This document shows positions 27,030 to 35,157 of a stretch of 64,000 nucleotides of DNA, one piece after another. Under the pieces are notes generated by a model that saw only the letters and a list, made by a program, of their open reading frames with translations, had not been told where the DNA came from and ran no database searches. Origin of the DNA: Citrobacter amalonaticus Y19. GTDB lineage: Bacteria > Pseudomonadota > Gammaproteobacteria > Enterobacterales > Enterobacteriaceae. Numbering within the stretch: the stretch's first letter is position 1; every line of letters starts with the position of its first letter. The stretch spans positions 4,898,001 through 4,962,000 of the forward strand of contig NZ_CP011132.1 of the NCBI RefSeq assembly GCF_000981805.1, in the 5' to 3' direction. The translations under genes and the position numbers were made by a program.

Positions 27030-27874
27030 TGGCTGAGTGCCTCGCTCTGTTGGCGGCAGTAGTCGGTGTCGGAGCAGACAAACATGCGTTTGCCGGTGTC
27101 ATCGAGCACCACTTCGTCAAGATAACTGTGCGTCGAACCGCAGATGGCGCAGGGTTCGTCCCAGGTCTGTACGGTGAACGGATGATCGTCGAAGTCGAGG
27201 CTTTCCACGCGGGTATACGGCGGCACGGCATAAATGCGTTTTTCGCGTCCCGCGCCAAACAGCTGGAGGGCGGGCATCATGTCCATCTTCGGGTTATCGA
27301 ATTTCGGGATCGGCGACGGGTCCATCACATAGCGGCCATTCACCTTCACCGGGTAGGCGTAGGTGGTCGCGATGTGGCCGAAGCGGGCGATATCTTCATA
27401 CAGTTTTACCTGCATGATCCCGTACTCTTCCAGCGCATGCATGGTGCGGGTCTCTGTCTCGCGCGGCTCGATAAAACGCAGCGGTTCGGGGATGGGCACC
27501 TGAAAGATAATGATCTGATCTTCTTCCAGCGGCGTTTCCGGGATCCGGTGGCGAGTCTGAATCAGGGTGGCATCTTCTGTGCGCTCGGTGGTACTAACGC
27601 CGGTGACGCGTTTGAAGAAGTTGCGGATCGACACGGCATTGGTGGTGTCATCTGCACCCTGATCGATGACTTTCAGCACGTCCGGTTCGCCAATCACGCT
27701 GGCGGTAATCTGGATCCCGCCGGTTCCCCAGCCATAGGGCATCGGCATTTCGCGGCCGCCGAACGGCACCTGGTAGCCTGGGATCGCCACCGCTTTGAGT
27801 ATCGCGCGGCGGATCATGCGTTTGGTCTGCTCGTCCAGATAAGCAAAATTGTAGCCGGAGAGATTAGTGGTCAC
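27026..27874 (-). CDS. phnJ: C-P lyase, radical-SAM subunit PhnJ
   Basis: Catalytic subunit that cleaves the carbon-phosphorus bond of 5-phosphoribosyl 1-alkylphosphonate, 282 residues. The C-terminal cysteines (CAICGSTH and CSDTDYC) bind the [4Fe-4S] cluster in an unusual order for radical SAM enzymes. The start is GTG at 27874 (VTTNLSGYNFAYLDEQ), with AGGAGG just upstream. It overlaps the end of phnI by 11 bp, and no conserved ATG exists. Confidence 0.97.
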   Translation of the reverse strand: MTTNLSGYNFAYLDEQTKRMIRRAILKAVAIPGYQVPFGGREMPMPYGWGTGGIQITASVIGEPDVLKVIDQGADDTTNAVSIRNFFKRVTGVSTTERTEDATLIQTRHRIPETPLEEDQIIIFQVPIPEPLRFIEPRETETRTMHALEEYGIMQVKLYEDIARFGHIATTYAYPVKVNGRYVMDPSPIPKFDNPKMDMMPALQLFGAGREKRIYAVPPYTRVESLDFDDHPFTVQTWDEPCAICGSTHSYLDEVVLDDTGKRMFVCSDTDYCRQQSEALSQ

Positions 27875-28931
27875 GGGCGGCCTCCTGTTGCAAGCGTTTG
27901 AGCAGTTCCAGCTCGGCCTGAAAATCGACGTAATGGGGGAGTTTGAGGTGCGAAACAAAACCCGCCGCCTCGACGTTATCCGCGTGCGCCAGCACGAACT
28001 CTTCGTCCTGCGCCGGTCCCGTGACCGTTTCATCGTAGTCGGGTGCCTGTAGGGCGCGGTCCACCAGCGCCATTGCCATCGCTTTGCGTTCGCTCATGCC
28101 GAACACCAGTCCGTAGCCGCGGGTAAAGTGAGGCGCGTCGTGTTCCGGGGCGACAAAGCCGTTGACCATTTCGCATTCAGTCATCAGCAGTTCGCCGACG
28201 TTGACCGCAAATCCCAGCTCTTCCGGCACCGTTTCCAGCGCAACGTAACCGCTCCGGATCTCAGCCGCGAACGGGTGATTGCGCCCGTAACCGCGCTGGG
28301 TAGAGTAGGCCAGCGCCAGCAGATAGCCCTCATCGCCGCGCATCAGTTGTTGCAGGCGCGAGGCACGAGAGCAGGGATAAACCGGCGGCGTACGGGTGAT
28401 ATCGTCCGGCGCGGCGCCGTTATCTTCTTCCGGCTTCGCCAGCCCCTGATTCGCCAGCAACGAAAAGACGTGCGGGGCGGCGTCCTGCGTACTCTCTGCC
28501 GTCCGCAGCGGCGGCGTTTCGCCATTCGCCAGCAGCGTAAAATCAAGCAGACGATGGGTGTAGTCGTAGGTTGGCCCTAACAGTTGCCCGCCCGGAATAT
28601 CTTTATAGACGGCGGAGATACGGCGTTCCAGGCGCATTTCCGCGCTGTTCAGCGGCTCACTCACCGCCAGCTTCGCCAGCGTAGTGCGATAAGCGCGCAG
28701 CAGAAAGATGGCTTCGACGTTATCGCCGCTGGCCTGCTTGAGCGCCAGCGCCGCCAGTTCACGATCGGCAATACCGCCTTCGGTCATTACCCTGTCGACA
28801 GCCAGATTCATCTGCTGTTCGATCTGCGCCACGCTCAGTTCGACCACCGCATCGTCGCCCCGGCGTCGGTGCTCCTGTAACGCATGGGCGTTGGCGATGG
28901 CCTTCTCGCCCCCTTTGACGGCTACGTACAT
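27864..28931 (-). CDS. phnI: C-P lyase core subunit PhnI
   Basis: 355 residues, close to E. coli PhnI (354). With PhnG and PhnL it exchanges the adenine of a nucleoside triphosphate for the phosphonate. It starts MYVAVKGGEKAIANAHALQ. I chose ATG 28931, which overlaps the phnH stop as TGATG; the longer open frame to 29051 is antisense noise inside phnH. Confidence 0.97.
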   Translation of the reverse strand: MYVAVKGGEKAIANAHALQEHRRRGDDAVVELSVAQIEQQMNLAVDRVMTEGGIADRELAALALKQASGDNVEAIFLLRAYRTTLAKLAVSEPLNSAEMRLERRISAVYKDIPGGQLLGPTYDYTHRLLDFTLLANGETPPLRTAESTQDAAPHVFSLLANQGLAKPEEDNGAAPDDITRTPPVYPCSRASRLQQLMRGDEGYLLALAYSTQRGYGRNHPFAAEIRSGYVALETVPEELGFAVNVGELLMTECEMVNGFVAPEHDAPHFTRGYGLVFGMSERKAMAMALVDRALQAPDYDETVTGPAQDEEFVLAHADNVEAAGFVSHLKLPHYVDFQAELELLKRLQQEAARDH

Positions 28932-29515
28932 CAGCACACCTCCACATGGGTGGTTCGCGGAATGGCCAGCAGCCGTTCGCCGCAGGTGAGGATAAGATCG
29001 ATGCCCAGCGGGAACGGATGCGGGCGCTCGGTGAGTTCGTGAATCAGGCACTCTGGCAACTGCGGCGCAATCATCCGCTCTTCGGCGATCCCCGCGCCGG
29101 TCAGGCGTAGCATCCGCCCGCCGCTCAGGCTGGAGACCTGCACGATCAGCGTGGCGCTGGTCTCCGGTGCAACGGCGGAACCGGCGGAGAGGGCATTAAG
29201 CTGTTCGCTGCTGATCTGCTCGTCGGCCACGGCAAAGGTTGCCAGTTGCGGTTGTTCGACCATTGGCGCGTTGGTGTGAAAACGCAGGTTCTGGCTGGCG
29301 ATGTCATTATTAAGCGCAGGCGACAGCCAGACCGGCGTATCGCCATCGACCAACGTCAGCAGGACGCTGGTGGTCGCCAGATTCAACGGTTGCCAGCCGT
29401 GTTTCAGTTGATGCAGGGCAACAATCACCCCCGGTTCGCTCATCGCTTTCAGCAGGCGGCGAAAGCTTTGTTGGGCGTCCTGGACGGGCAGGGTAAAGGC
29501 GGTCTGTAGGGTCAT
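28931..29515 (-). CDS. phnH: C-P lyase core subunit PhnH
   Basis: 194 residues, a PLP-transferase-like fold without PLP, part of the PhnG2H2I2J2 core. The sequence MTLQTAFTLPVQDAQQSFRRLLKAMSEPG matches the family. Overlaps on both sides show it belongs to the tightly coupled phnGHIJK block. Confidence 0.97.
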   Translation of the reverse strand: MTLQTAFTLPVQDAQQSFRRLLKAMSEPGVIVALHQLKHGWQPLNLATTSVLLTLVDGDTPVWLSPALNNDIASQNLRFHTNAPMVEQPQLATFAVADEQISSEQLNALSAGSAVAPETSATLIVQVSSLSGGRMLRLTGAGIAEERMIAPQLPECLIHELTERPHPFPLGIDLILTCGERLLAIPRTTHVEVC

Positions 29516-29964
29516 TCGTTATCTCCGCGTACCAGCGTAAAGAAGTCGACCCGGCTGGCGTTGACTTCGGCGCGACGTGCGGTAATTTCCGCCTCGCGTT
29601 CTGCTTCCAGCGGGCTAATTAAGGTTTCCATCAGGTTCTGGAAATGTGTCTGTTCCTGCAGTAAGGCGTCGATGACGGCGCACTGCTCGGCGTGATGTTT
29701 GTTGCGTCCCAGCAGGTAGCTGTAGCCCAGCGTGCCGCTTTTCAGGCGTACCACTGCGCGGGTCAGCGTGGTGTCTCCGGCAAAGAAACGGTTGCCGGTG
29801 CCGCCCATGCGCGCCTGAATTTGCATCAGCCCGGTTTCCGGGGCGCGAATCAGTTCATATTCCGGCGCCAGCTTTAACGCGTGGAGCCGCGCATTCAGGG
29901 TATCGGCCTTGCTGAAAGCCAGCGCGCGCATCCAGCGCTGGCGGGTGGCGGTATCGAAATGCAT
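29512..29964 (-). CDS. phnG: C-P lyase core subunit PhnG
   Basis: 150 residues, starting MHFDTATRQRWMRALA. Small structural and catalytic subunit of the purine-phosphonate transferase step with PhnI. Starts 1 bp after the phnF stop and overlaps phnH by 4 bp. Confidence 0.97.
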   Translation of the reverse strand: MHFDTATRQRWMRALAFSKADTLNARLHALKLAPEYELIRAPETGLMQIQARMGGTGNRFFAGDTTLTRAVVRLKSGTLGYSYLLGRNKHHAEQCAVIDALLQEQTHFQNLMETLISPLEAEREAEITARRAEVNASRVDFFTLVRGDNE

Positions 29965-30690
29965 TCAGTGCTCCATAGTGAATTCGATCATGTCGGCGCG
30001 GGTCAGGCTGACGGAGTATTCCATCGCACGTTCTTCGCCTTCACGGTGGTTCAGGGTGCGCACGCAGAGCAGCGGCGCCATGTTGGGGATTTCCAGGACC
30101 TTGCTCTCTTTCGCCTGTGCACGGCGGGCGCTGATGCGTGTCTGCGTGCGTTTGAGCGTGAGGCCAGACTGCTCGCGCAGATAGTCGTGCAGCGAGCCGT
30201 GGTTAAAGCCTTGTAGCAGCGGCCAGAGGGTGAGGTCGGAAAAGTAATGGTCAATCAGACACAGGGCAATGCCGTTCACCCGTCGCAGGGTACGCAGGTG
30301 GATGACGTTGGCGCCTTCCTGCGTGCTGAGCGCATCGGCAACGTGACGGGAGGCCGGGCGCAGCACCGCCAGCAGTTTTTCGCTGGTGGGATGGCTACCC
30401 TGATCCAACAGGTTCTGGCTGAAACGGGCCTGGGCGTTAAGCGGATAGTCGAACGGGCGCATCAGCACCAGCACGCCGACGCCCTGACGACGCTGTACCC
30501 AGCCGCGCTCAACCAACTGGTCGATGGCGCGGCGCAGGGTGTGACGATTAACCTCATAACGCGCGGCAAGCTGATGCTCGGCGGGCAGGTAATCGCCGCA
30601 GCGATAATGTTGACGTAGCTCCTGCTCAAGTCTCGCGGCAATCTCCTGATAACGCGTCGGATAACTGGTCGGATGTGTAGACAAGTGCAT
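29965..30690 (-). CDS. phnF: GntR/HutC-family regulator PhnF
   Basis: 241 residues. The N-terminal winged helix (HQLAARYEVNRHTLRRAIDQLVERGW, about residues 38-63) is followed by a UTRA ligand-binding domain. It is encoded within the phosphonate operon and presumably tunes it; PhoB gives the main phosphate control. I chose ATG 30690 (MHLSTHPTSYPTRYQ) to match E. coli PhnF. Confidence 0.95.
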   Translation of the reverse strand: MHLSTHPTSYPTRYQEIAARLEQELRQHYRCGDYLPAEHQLAARYEVNRHTLRRAIDQLVERGWVQRRQGVGVLVLMRPFDYPLNAQARFSQNLLDQGSHPTSEKLLAVLRPASRHVADALSTQEGANVIHLRTLRRVNGIALCLIDHYFSDLTLWPLLQGFNHGSLHDYLREQSGLTLKRTQTRISARRAQAKESKVLEIPNMAPLLCVRTLNHREGEERAMEYSVSLTRADMIEFTMEH

Positions 30691-30710
30691 AGCAATCAAT
30701 GCCTCGCTAA

Positions 30711-31490
30711 TCAGATAAAGTGCTTACGTAAACGCTGGGAGAGAAAATCCAGCAGGCTGACGGTCACGATGATCAACACCATCAGGGCGCAGGTTTGCGG
30801 GAACTGGAAACCGCGAATCGCCTCCCACAACGTGACGCCAATGCCGCCAGCGCCCACCATCCCCACGACGGTTGCCGAGCGGACGTTGGATTCAAAGCGG
30901 TACAGTGAGTAGGAGATCAGCAGCGGCATCACCTGGGGCAGCACGCCGTAAAGAATCTCTTCGATTTTGTTGGCGCCGGTGGCGCGAATGCCTTCAACCG
31001 GACCGGGTTCAATGGCTTCCACCGCTTCGGACAACAGTTTGGAAAGTACGCCGGTGGTGTGGATAAACAGCGCCATGACGCCTGCAAAGGGACCGAGACC
31101 GACGGCGACCACAAACAGCATGGCAAACACCATTTCGTTGATGGCGCGGCAGGCGTCCATCAGACGACGCATCGGCTGGTAGACCCACCAGGGCACGAGG
31201 TTGTCGGCGCACATCAGGCCGAAGGGAATAGAGAGGAGCACGGCCAGCGCGGTGCCCCAGACGGCGATTTGCAGGGTTACGGCCATTTCGCCGAGGTAGT
31301 CCCGCCACTGGCTGAAGTCCGGTGGGAAGAAATCGGCGGCGAATGTCGCCATGTTGCCGGAGTCCTGAATCAGCGTGAGCGGGGCCATTTCGGCACCTTT
31401 CCACGACACGACCAGCACGGCGAGCAGAATGGCCCAACTCACGAGCGAGAACCAGCTGCGTTTCGGAGGTGGGACGGTGATGGTTTGCAT
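30711..31490 (-). CDS. phnE: Phosphonate ABC transporter permease PhnE (intact)
   Basis: 259-residue inner-membrane permease with about six helices and the EAA-type loop (EAVEAIEPGPVEGIRATGANKIEEILYG). It pairs with PhnC and PhnD for phosphonate import. Unlike E. coli K-12, where an 8-bp duplication breaks phnE, the frame here is uninterrupted. This strain should import phosphonates without reversion. Confidence 0.97.
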   Translation of the reverse strand: MQTITVPPPKRSWFSLVSWAILLAVLVVSWKGAEMAPLTLIQDSGNMATFAADFFPPDFSQWRDYLGEMAVTLQIAVWGTALAVLLSIPFGLMCADNLVPWWVYQPMRRLMDACRAINEMVFAMLFVVAVGLGPFAGVMALFIHTTGVLSKLLSEAVEAIEPGPVEGIRATGANKIEEILYGVLPQVMPLLISYSLYRFESNVRSATVVGMVGAGGIGVTLWEAIRGFQFPQTCALMVLIIVTVSLLDFLSQRLRKHFI

Positions 31491-31505
31491 GAAGTTCTCC
31501 GTGGT

Positions 31506-31767
31506 CTGTCATTGCCGGATGACGCTACGCTTATCCGGCCTACAGGTGGAACGTAGGCCCGGTAAGCTGCATAGTTGCTTCCTGTAAATGTGTGTTGGCA
31601 CCAGGCCGGATAAGACGCGTTTGCGTCGCCATCCGGCATTCACGCCTTTGCCGGATGGCGGCGTTGCCTTATCCGGCCTACACATTACTGTCATTGCCGG
31701 ATGACGCTACGCTTATCCGGTCTACAGGTGGAACGTAGGCCCGGTAAGCGCAGCGCCACCGGGCATA
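31506..31767. repeat. Large BIME between phnE and phnD with internal duplication
   Basis: About 260 bp of REP units in alternating orientation. The segment 31506-31567 recurs at 31688-31749, offset by exactly 182 bp with one mismatch (C/T), so the array grew by duplication. It separates the abundant binding-protein transcript (phnC-phnD) from the downstream permease and lyase genes. Confidence 0.93.
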
Positions 31768-31770
31768 GCA

Positions 31771-32787
31771 TTACTGCACCGCTTTGTTCACGCTGGTCAT
31801 GGCGCTCAGCGCGGCGGTCAGACGGTCGAGATCGTCCAGTTGCGCTTTAATCGTGGAAGATTTGCTGGTCTTCTCTTCAGCGCTCAGGCCTTTGTTGTCC
31901 TGCACGTTCTGCATCTCTTTAAACAGCGCGAGCTGGCGAATCGGTACCAGTTGCAGATCGCTGGAGGCGCGGAACGGTGCCCAGCCCAGACGTTCCAGTA
32001 CGATTTTTTCTTCCGGCGTTTTGCCGTAGTTCATGAAGAAGTCGTACACCTTGTCCTTGGTGGTTTCAGAGAGGTTCTTACGCCAGACGATCGGATCGCC
32101 CGGGATCAGCGGCGACGTCCAGATCACCTTCAGTTCTTTCAGCTTGTCCGGCGCGGAGGTTTTCAGCTTATCGAGGTTCTCGGTATTGTTAGTGGCGACA
32201 TCCACCTGCTTGTTGGCGACCGCGAGGGCGTTGGTTTCATGACCGGCGTTGACGGTGCGTTTGAAGTCACTGGCGGCGATATTGTTTTTGGCAAAGACGT
32301 AATAGCCAGGGACGAGATAACCGGAGGTAGAGTTAGGATCGCCGTTACCGAAAGTGAGATCTTTACGTTTAGCGATCAATTCATCGAGGTTGTTGATCGG
32401 GCTGTCTTTGTTCACGATCAGCACGCTCCAGTAACCCGGAGAGCCATCGGCGGCGACGGTCTGAGCGAAGACCTGGCCGTTGGCGCGATCCACGGCTTCC
32501 ATTGCCGAGAGGTTGCCGTACCAGGCGATATCGACTTTATTAAAGCGCATACCCTGGATGATCCCGGCATAGTCCGGCGCGAAGAAGGCGTTCACTTTTA
32601 CGCCCAGCGTCTTCTCCATGTCCTTCAGGAACGGGTCCCATTGGGGTTTCAGGTTTTGCTGTGATTCGGTCGAAATAATGCCAAAGTTCAACGCTTTTTC
32701 CTGCTCTTCAGCAAAGGCGGGACTGAGCAGAGTACTGAGGCTGAACATGCTGGTGAACGCCAGCGCGGCTACCGTTTTATAGCTCAT
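31771..32787 (-). CDS. phnD: Phosphonate-binding periplasmic protein PhnD
   Basis: 338-residue binding protein, the E. coli length. The signal peptide ends at SPAFA (about residue 26). The mature domain has the PhnD fold (FAPDYAGIIQGMRFNKVDIAWYGN and FGNGDPNSTSGYLVPGYYVF). It delivers alkyl- and aminoalkylphosphonates to PhnE/PhnC. Confidence 0.97.
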   Translation of the reverse strand: MSYKTVAALAFTSMFSLSTLLSPAFAEEQEKALNFGIISTESQQNLKPQWDPFLKDMEKTLGVKVNAFFAPDYAGIIQGMRFNKVDIAWYGNLSAMEAVDRANGQVFAQTVAADGSPGYWSVLIVNKDSPINNLDELIAKRKDLTFGNGDPNSTSGYLVPGYYVFAKNNIAASDFKRTVNAGHETNALAVANKQVDVATNNTENLDKLKTSAPDKLKELKVIWTSPLIPGDPIVWRKNLSETTKDKVYDFFMNYGKTPEEKIVLERLGWAPFRASSDLQLVPIRQLALFKEMQNVQDNKGLSAEEKTSKSSTIKAQLDDLDRLTAALSAMTSVNKAVQ

Positions 32788-32847
32788 CTATCATCCTTAT
32801 TTAGCATTGTTCCAGGCTATTTCACCTGCCAGCCTGGTCTTTTTGAA

Positions 32848-33636
32848 TTACGCAGCCTGCGCGTTCTGTTCGACGCGGTTCATGCTGCGGTAGAGATGGT
32901 CAAACCGTTCGTTATCAAAGAGCTGGCTGCTGCCGTCATAGAAGACGTGTCCCTGACGCAGTGCGACAATGCGTTCGCAGTAGCGCAGGGCGTAATCCAC
33001 CTGATGCAGCGTGACGACGACGGTAATGCCGTCGGTCTGGTTGATGTCGCGCAGGGTATCCATCACGATGCGCGCAGATTCCGGGTCCAGTGAGGCAATC
33101 GGCTCGTCGGCGAGGATCACTTTGGCCTGTTGCATCAGCGCCCGGGCAATGGCCACGCGCTGCTGCTGGCCGCCGGAGAGCGTTGAGACGCGCTGGTGCG
33201 CAAAATGTGCCATCCCGACGCGGGTCAGTGCCTGAAGCGCGCGCTGTTTCTGCTCTGCGCTAAACCAGCTAAAGCAGGTGCGCCAGAACGGCGTACTGCC
33301 GAGCGCGCCAATCAGCACGTTCTCCAGCACCGTCAGGCGATTCACCAGATTGAATTGTTGGAAGATGTAACCGGTATGCGCGCGGCTCTTGCGGATATCG
33401 CGCGCCAGTCGGCCTTCATGCTGAACGGTGCGACCGAGCAGTTCGACGTGGCTACCTGGCGATTTATCGCCGGTAATTAAGCCGCTCAGATGACGTAAAA
33501 GGGTGGATTTGCCGGAACCTGACGGCCCAAGCAGAGCCACCATCTCACCGGAACCGATGTTCAGATCAACCGCATGCAGCGCCTGATGCTGATTAAACGT
33601 TTTGGAGAGTTTCTCGACGCGAATGATCGTTTCCAT
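32848..33636 (-). CDS. phnC: Phosphonate ABC transporter ATPase PhnC
   Basis: 262-residue import ATPase. Walker A is LLGPSGSGKST (about residues 34-44), the signature LSGGQQQRVAIARAL and Walker B VILADEPIASLD. First gene of the phnCDEFGHIJKLMNOP operon, 45 bp downstream of a Pho box. Confidence 0.97.
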   Translation of the reverse strand: METIIRVEKLSKTFNQHQALHAVDLNIGSGEMVALLGPSGSGKSTLLRHLSGLITGDKSPGSHVELLGRTVQHEGRLARDIRKSRAHTGYIFQQFNLVNRLTVLENVLIGALGSTPFWRTCFSWFSAEQKQRALQALTRVGMAHFAHQRVSTLSGGQQQRVAIARALMQQAKVILADEPIASLDPESARIVMDTLRDINQTDGITVVVTLHQVDYALRYCERIVALRQGHVFYDGSSQLFDNERFDHLYRSMNRVEQNAQAA

Positions 33637-33680
33637 GATGCGGCCTCTCTATAAAAAGTGGCCCCATCGTGGCGGATCAA

Positions 33681-33708
33681 TATGACGTTTGGGTTAAGGG
33701 GACGTGAC
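33681..33708 (-). promoter_or_regulatory. Pho box of the phn operon
   Basis: On the minus strand GTCACGTCCCCTTAACCC is followed by AAACGTCATA. The half-sites GTCACG and CGTCAT are about two 11-bp turns apart, with a TTAACC centre, the same arrangement as upstream of E. coli phnC. PhoB activation under phosphate starvation is inferred. Confidence 0.75.
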
Positions 33709-33768
33709 TTGCCGATGAAGAGTTAAGGTGAGTTTGATGACAAGACGGGAGGCACGCCTCCCGCGGTG

Positions 33769-34215
33769 TTACTCGGTTGGCTGGGGTTGTTTAACGACAT
33801 TGATCATCCACGGTATGCCGTAGCGATCGCTGACTTTGCCAAAGCCATGTGCCCAGAAGGTTTCCTGCCAGTCCATTTCGATTTGACCCTCAGCGGCGAG
33901 ATGGTCAAACCAGCGCTTCCCTTCATCGACATTTTGCGTGTCGAGGACCAGCGTGAATCCAGAATAGTGGGCGTTGTCCGATGAAATGGCATCACTCATC
34001 ATGATGTCGCTATTGGCGATACGCAGGTTGGCATGGGCGATAGCGGTATCGGGGAATGTCATTGCGGACGGGCAACCGTCTTCGCTGTCCTGCGCCGATT
34101 TGGGCATTTCACCGAAGCTGATTTTATAAAGGAGTTCTGCACCCAACGTCTTTTGATAATACGCGATGGCGTCAGCACAGTTTCCGGCAAAAGAGATGTA
34201 GGGACTTAACGGCAT
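33769..34215 (-). CDS. yjdN: Glyoxalase/PhnB-like protein YjdN
   Basis: 148-residue vicinal-oxygen-chelate fold protein (PhnB family): MPLSPYISFAGNCADAIAYYQ at the start and DRYGIPWMINVV near the end. Formerly called PhnB but not needed for phosphonate use in E. coli. I chose ATG 34215 by homology. A half REP (34262-34290) separates it from yjdM. Confidence 0.94.
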   Translation of the reverse strand: MPLSPYISFAGNCADAIAYYQKTLGAELLYKISFGEMPKSAQDSEDGCPSAMTFPDTAIAHANLRIANSDIMMSDAISSDNAHYSGFTLVLDTQNVDEGKRWFDHLAAEGQIEMDWQETFWAHGFGKVSDRYGIPWMINVVKQPQPTE

Positions 34216-34261
34216 AATCTTTACCTCAGGTAAGAGAAGCCACTTAAGTGTAGTTACCCAG

Positions 34262-34290
34262 GGCCCGGTAAGCGAAGCGCCACCGGGCAA
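34262..34290. repeat. Half REP between yjdM and yjdN
   Basis: A single GCCCGGTAAGCG...CGCCACCGGGC unit without an inverted partner. Confidence 0.8.
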
Positions 34291-34296
34291 TTTACA

Positions 34297-34632
34297 TCAG
34301 TTCTTTTTCACGAATTCTGATTTCAGTTTCATCGGGCCAAATCCATCAATTTTGCAATCGATGTTGTGGTCGCCTTCCACCAGACGAATGTTTTTCACTT
34401 TCGTGCCGATTTTCAGCATCGAGGAGCTGCCTTTCACTTTCAGATCTTTCACGACGGTGACGCTGTCGCCATCAGCCAGCAGATTGCCGTTGGCATCTTT
34501 CACGATCGGTGCGTCGTCTTCGTGCGCCGGTTCCGCATCGTTCCATTCGTGGGCACATTCCGGGCAGATGTACATGCCGTTATCTTCGTAAGTGTATTCG
34601 GAGTTGCATTGTGGGCAGTGGGGTAATGACAT
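34297..34632 (-). CDS. yjdM: Zinc-ribbon protein YjdM (formerly PhnA)
   Basis: 111 residues, the E. coli length. An N-terminal zinc ribbon (CPQC...CPEC, residues 6-27) precedes a beta-rich PhnA domain (VKDANGNLLADGDSVTVVKDLKVKG). Cytoplasmic; physiological role uncertain. I chose ATG 34632 by homology. The promoter lies in the upstream 525-bp gap. Confidence 0.95.
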   Translation of the reverse strand: MSLPHCPQCNSEYTYEDNGMYICPECAHEWNDAEPAHEDDAPIVKDANGNLLADGDSVTVVKDLKVKGSSSMLKIGTKVKNIRLVEGDHNIDCKIDGFGPMKLKSEFVKKN

Positions 34633-35157
34633 GTCGATTTCCTCAAAAGTCAGCAAGGGCAAAAGCGCCCAAAAAAGGCAGATTGCCGAAAAAGGACGCA
34701 ATTATACACAAAATCCTTAACGTTGTCGGGACTACTCTGTTTTTAAGGTAAATGCCGGACTGTGACCGTAAGCCGACGACCAGGCAAAAAAATCGAGGTA
34801 ATATTTTTAAGGGAAATTGCTACCGTTTGTTATTTGAGATAAGGTGACAAGAAATATTTGAAATAATTGGTTGGTTGATTTTCAGTTTAGGCTCTTTCAC
34901 GTCTTTACCCCTTATTTCTGGTAGGTGTCGTTAACCTAAACTGGCCTGGTTTTTTATAAAACTGAACTACGCTTTTTTACTTCCTTACGTCACTGAGCGT
35001 TATTCAAAAGACAGTAATTAAAATAATAATTTTATATTTATCAGTAAATTAACTAATAAATTCATTTTCCATACGTAATTATTAAAGCCGAATATTCACT
35101 AATAAAACGAAACGGCTAAATAAAAGCAATAAAATTTGCGTTAAGGAAACACTTTTT
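34633..35157. promoter_or_regulatory. Divergent yjdM / crfC intergenic region
   Basis: 525 bp, increasingly AT-rich towards crfC (34980-35150). It must hold the promoters of both divergent genes. An AAGGAAAC ribosome-binding site precedes crfC. I see no gene, REP or convincing operator. Confidence 0.55.

Noticed and set aside
27029..27901. 290-codon plus-strand open frame opposite phnJ
   Set aside because: Antisense to a conserved gene, produced by GC-rich codon bias. The other long antisense frames, such as 31840-32664 opposite phnD and 38422-39228 opposite kdgT, are rejected for the same reason.
30711..31490. Frameshift in phnE as in E. coli K-12
   Set aside because: The frame is continuous for 259 residues.
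31506..31767. Possible CRISPR array
   Set aside because: Repeats are REP units in alternating orientation with no regular unique spacers, and no cas genes are present.
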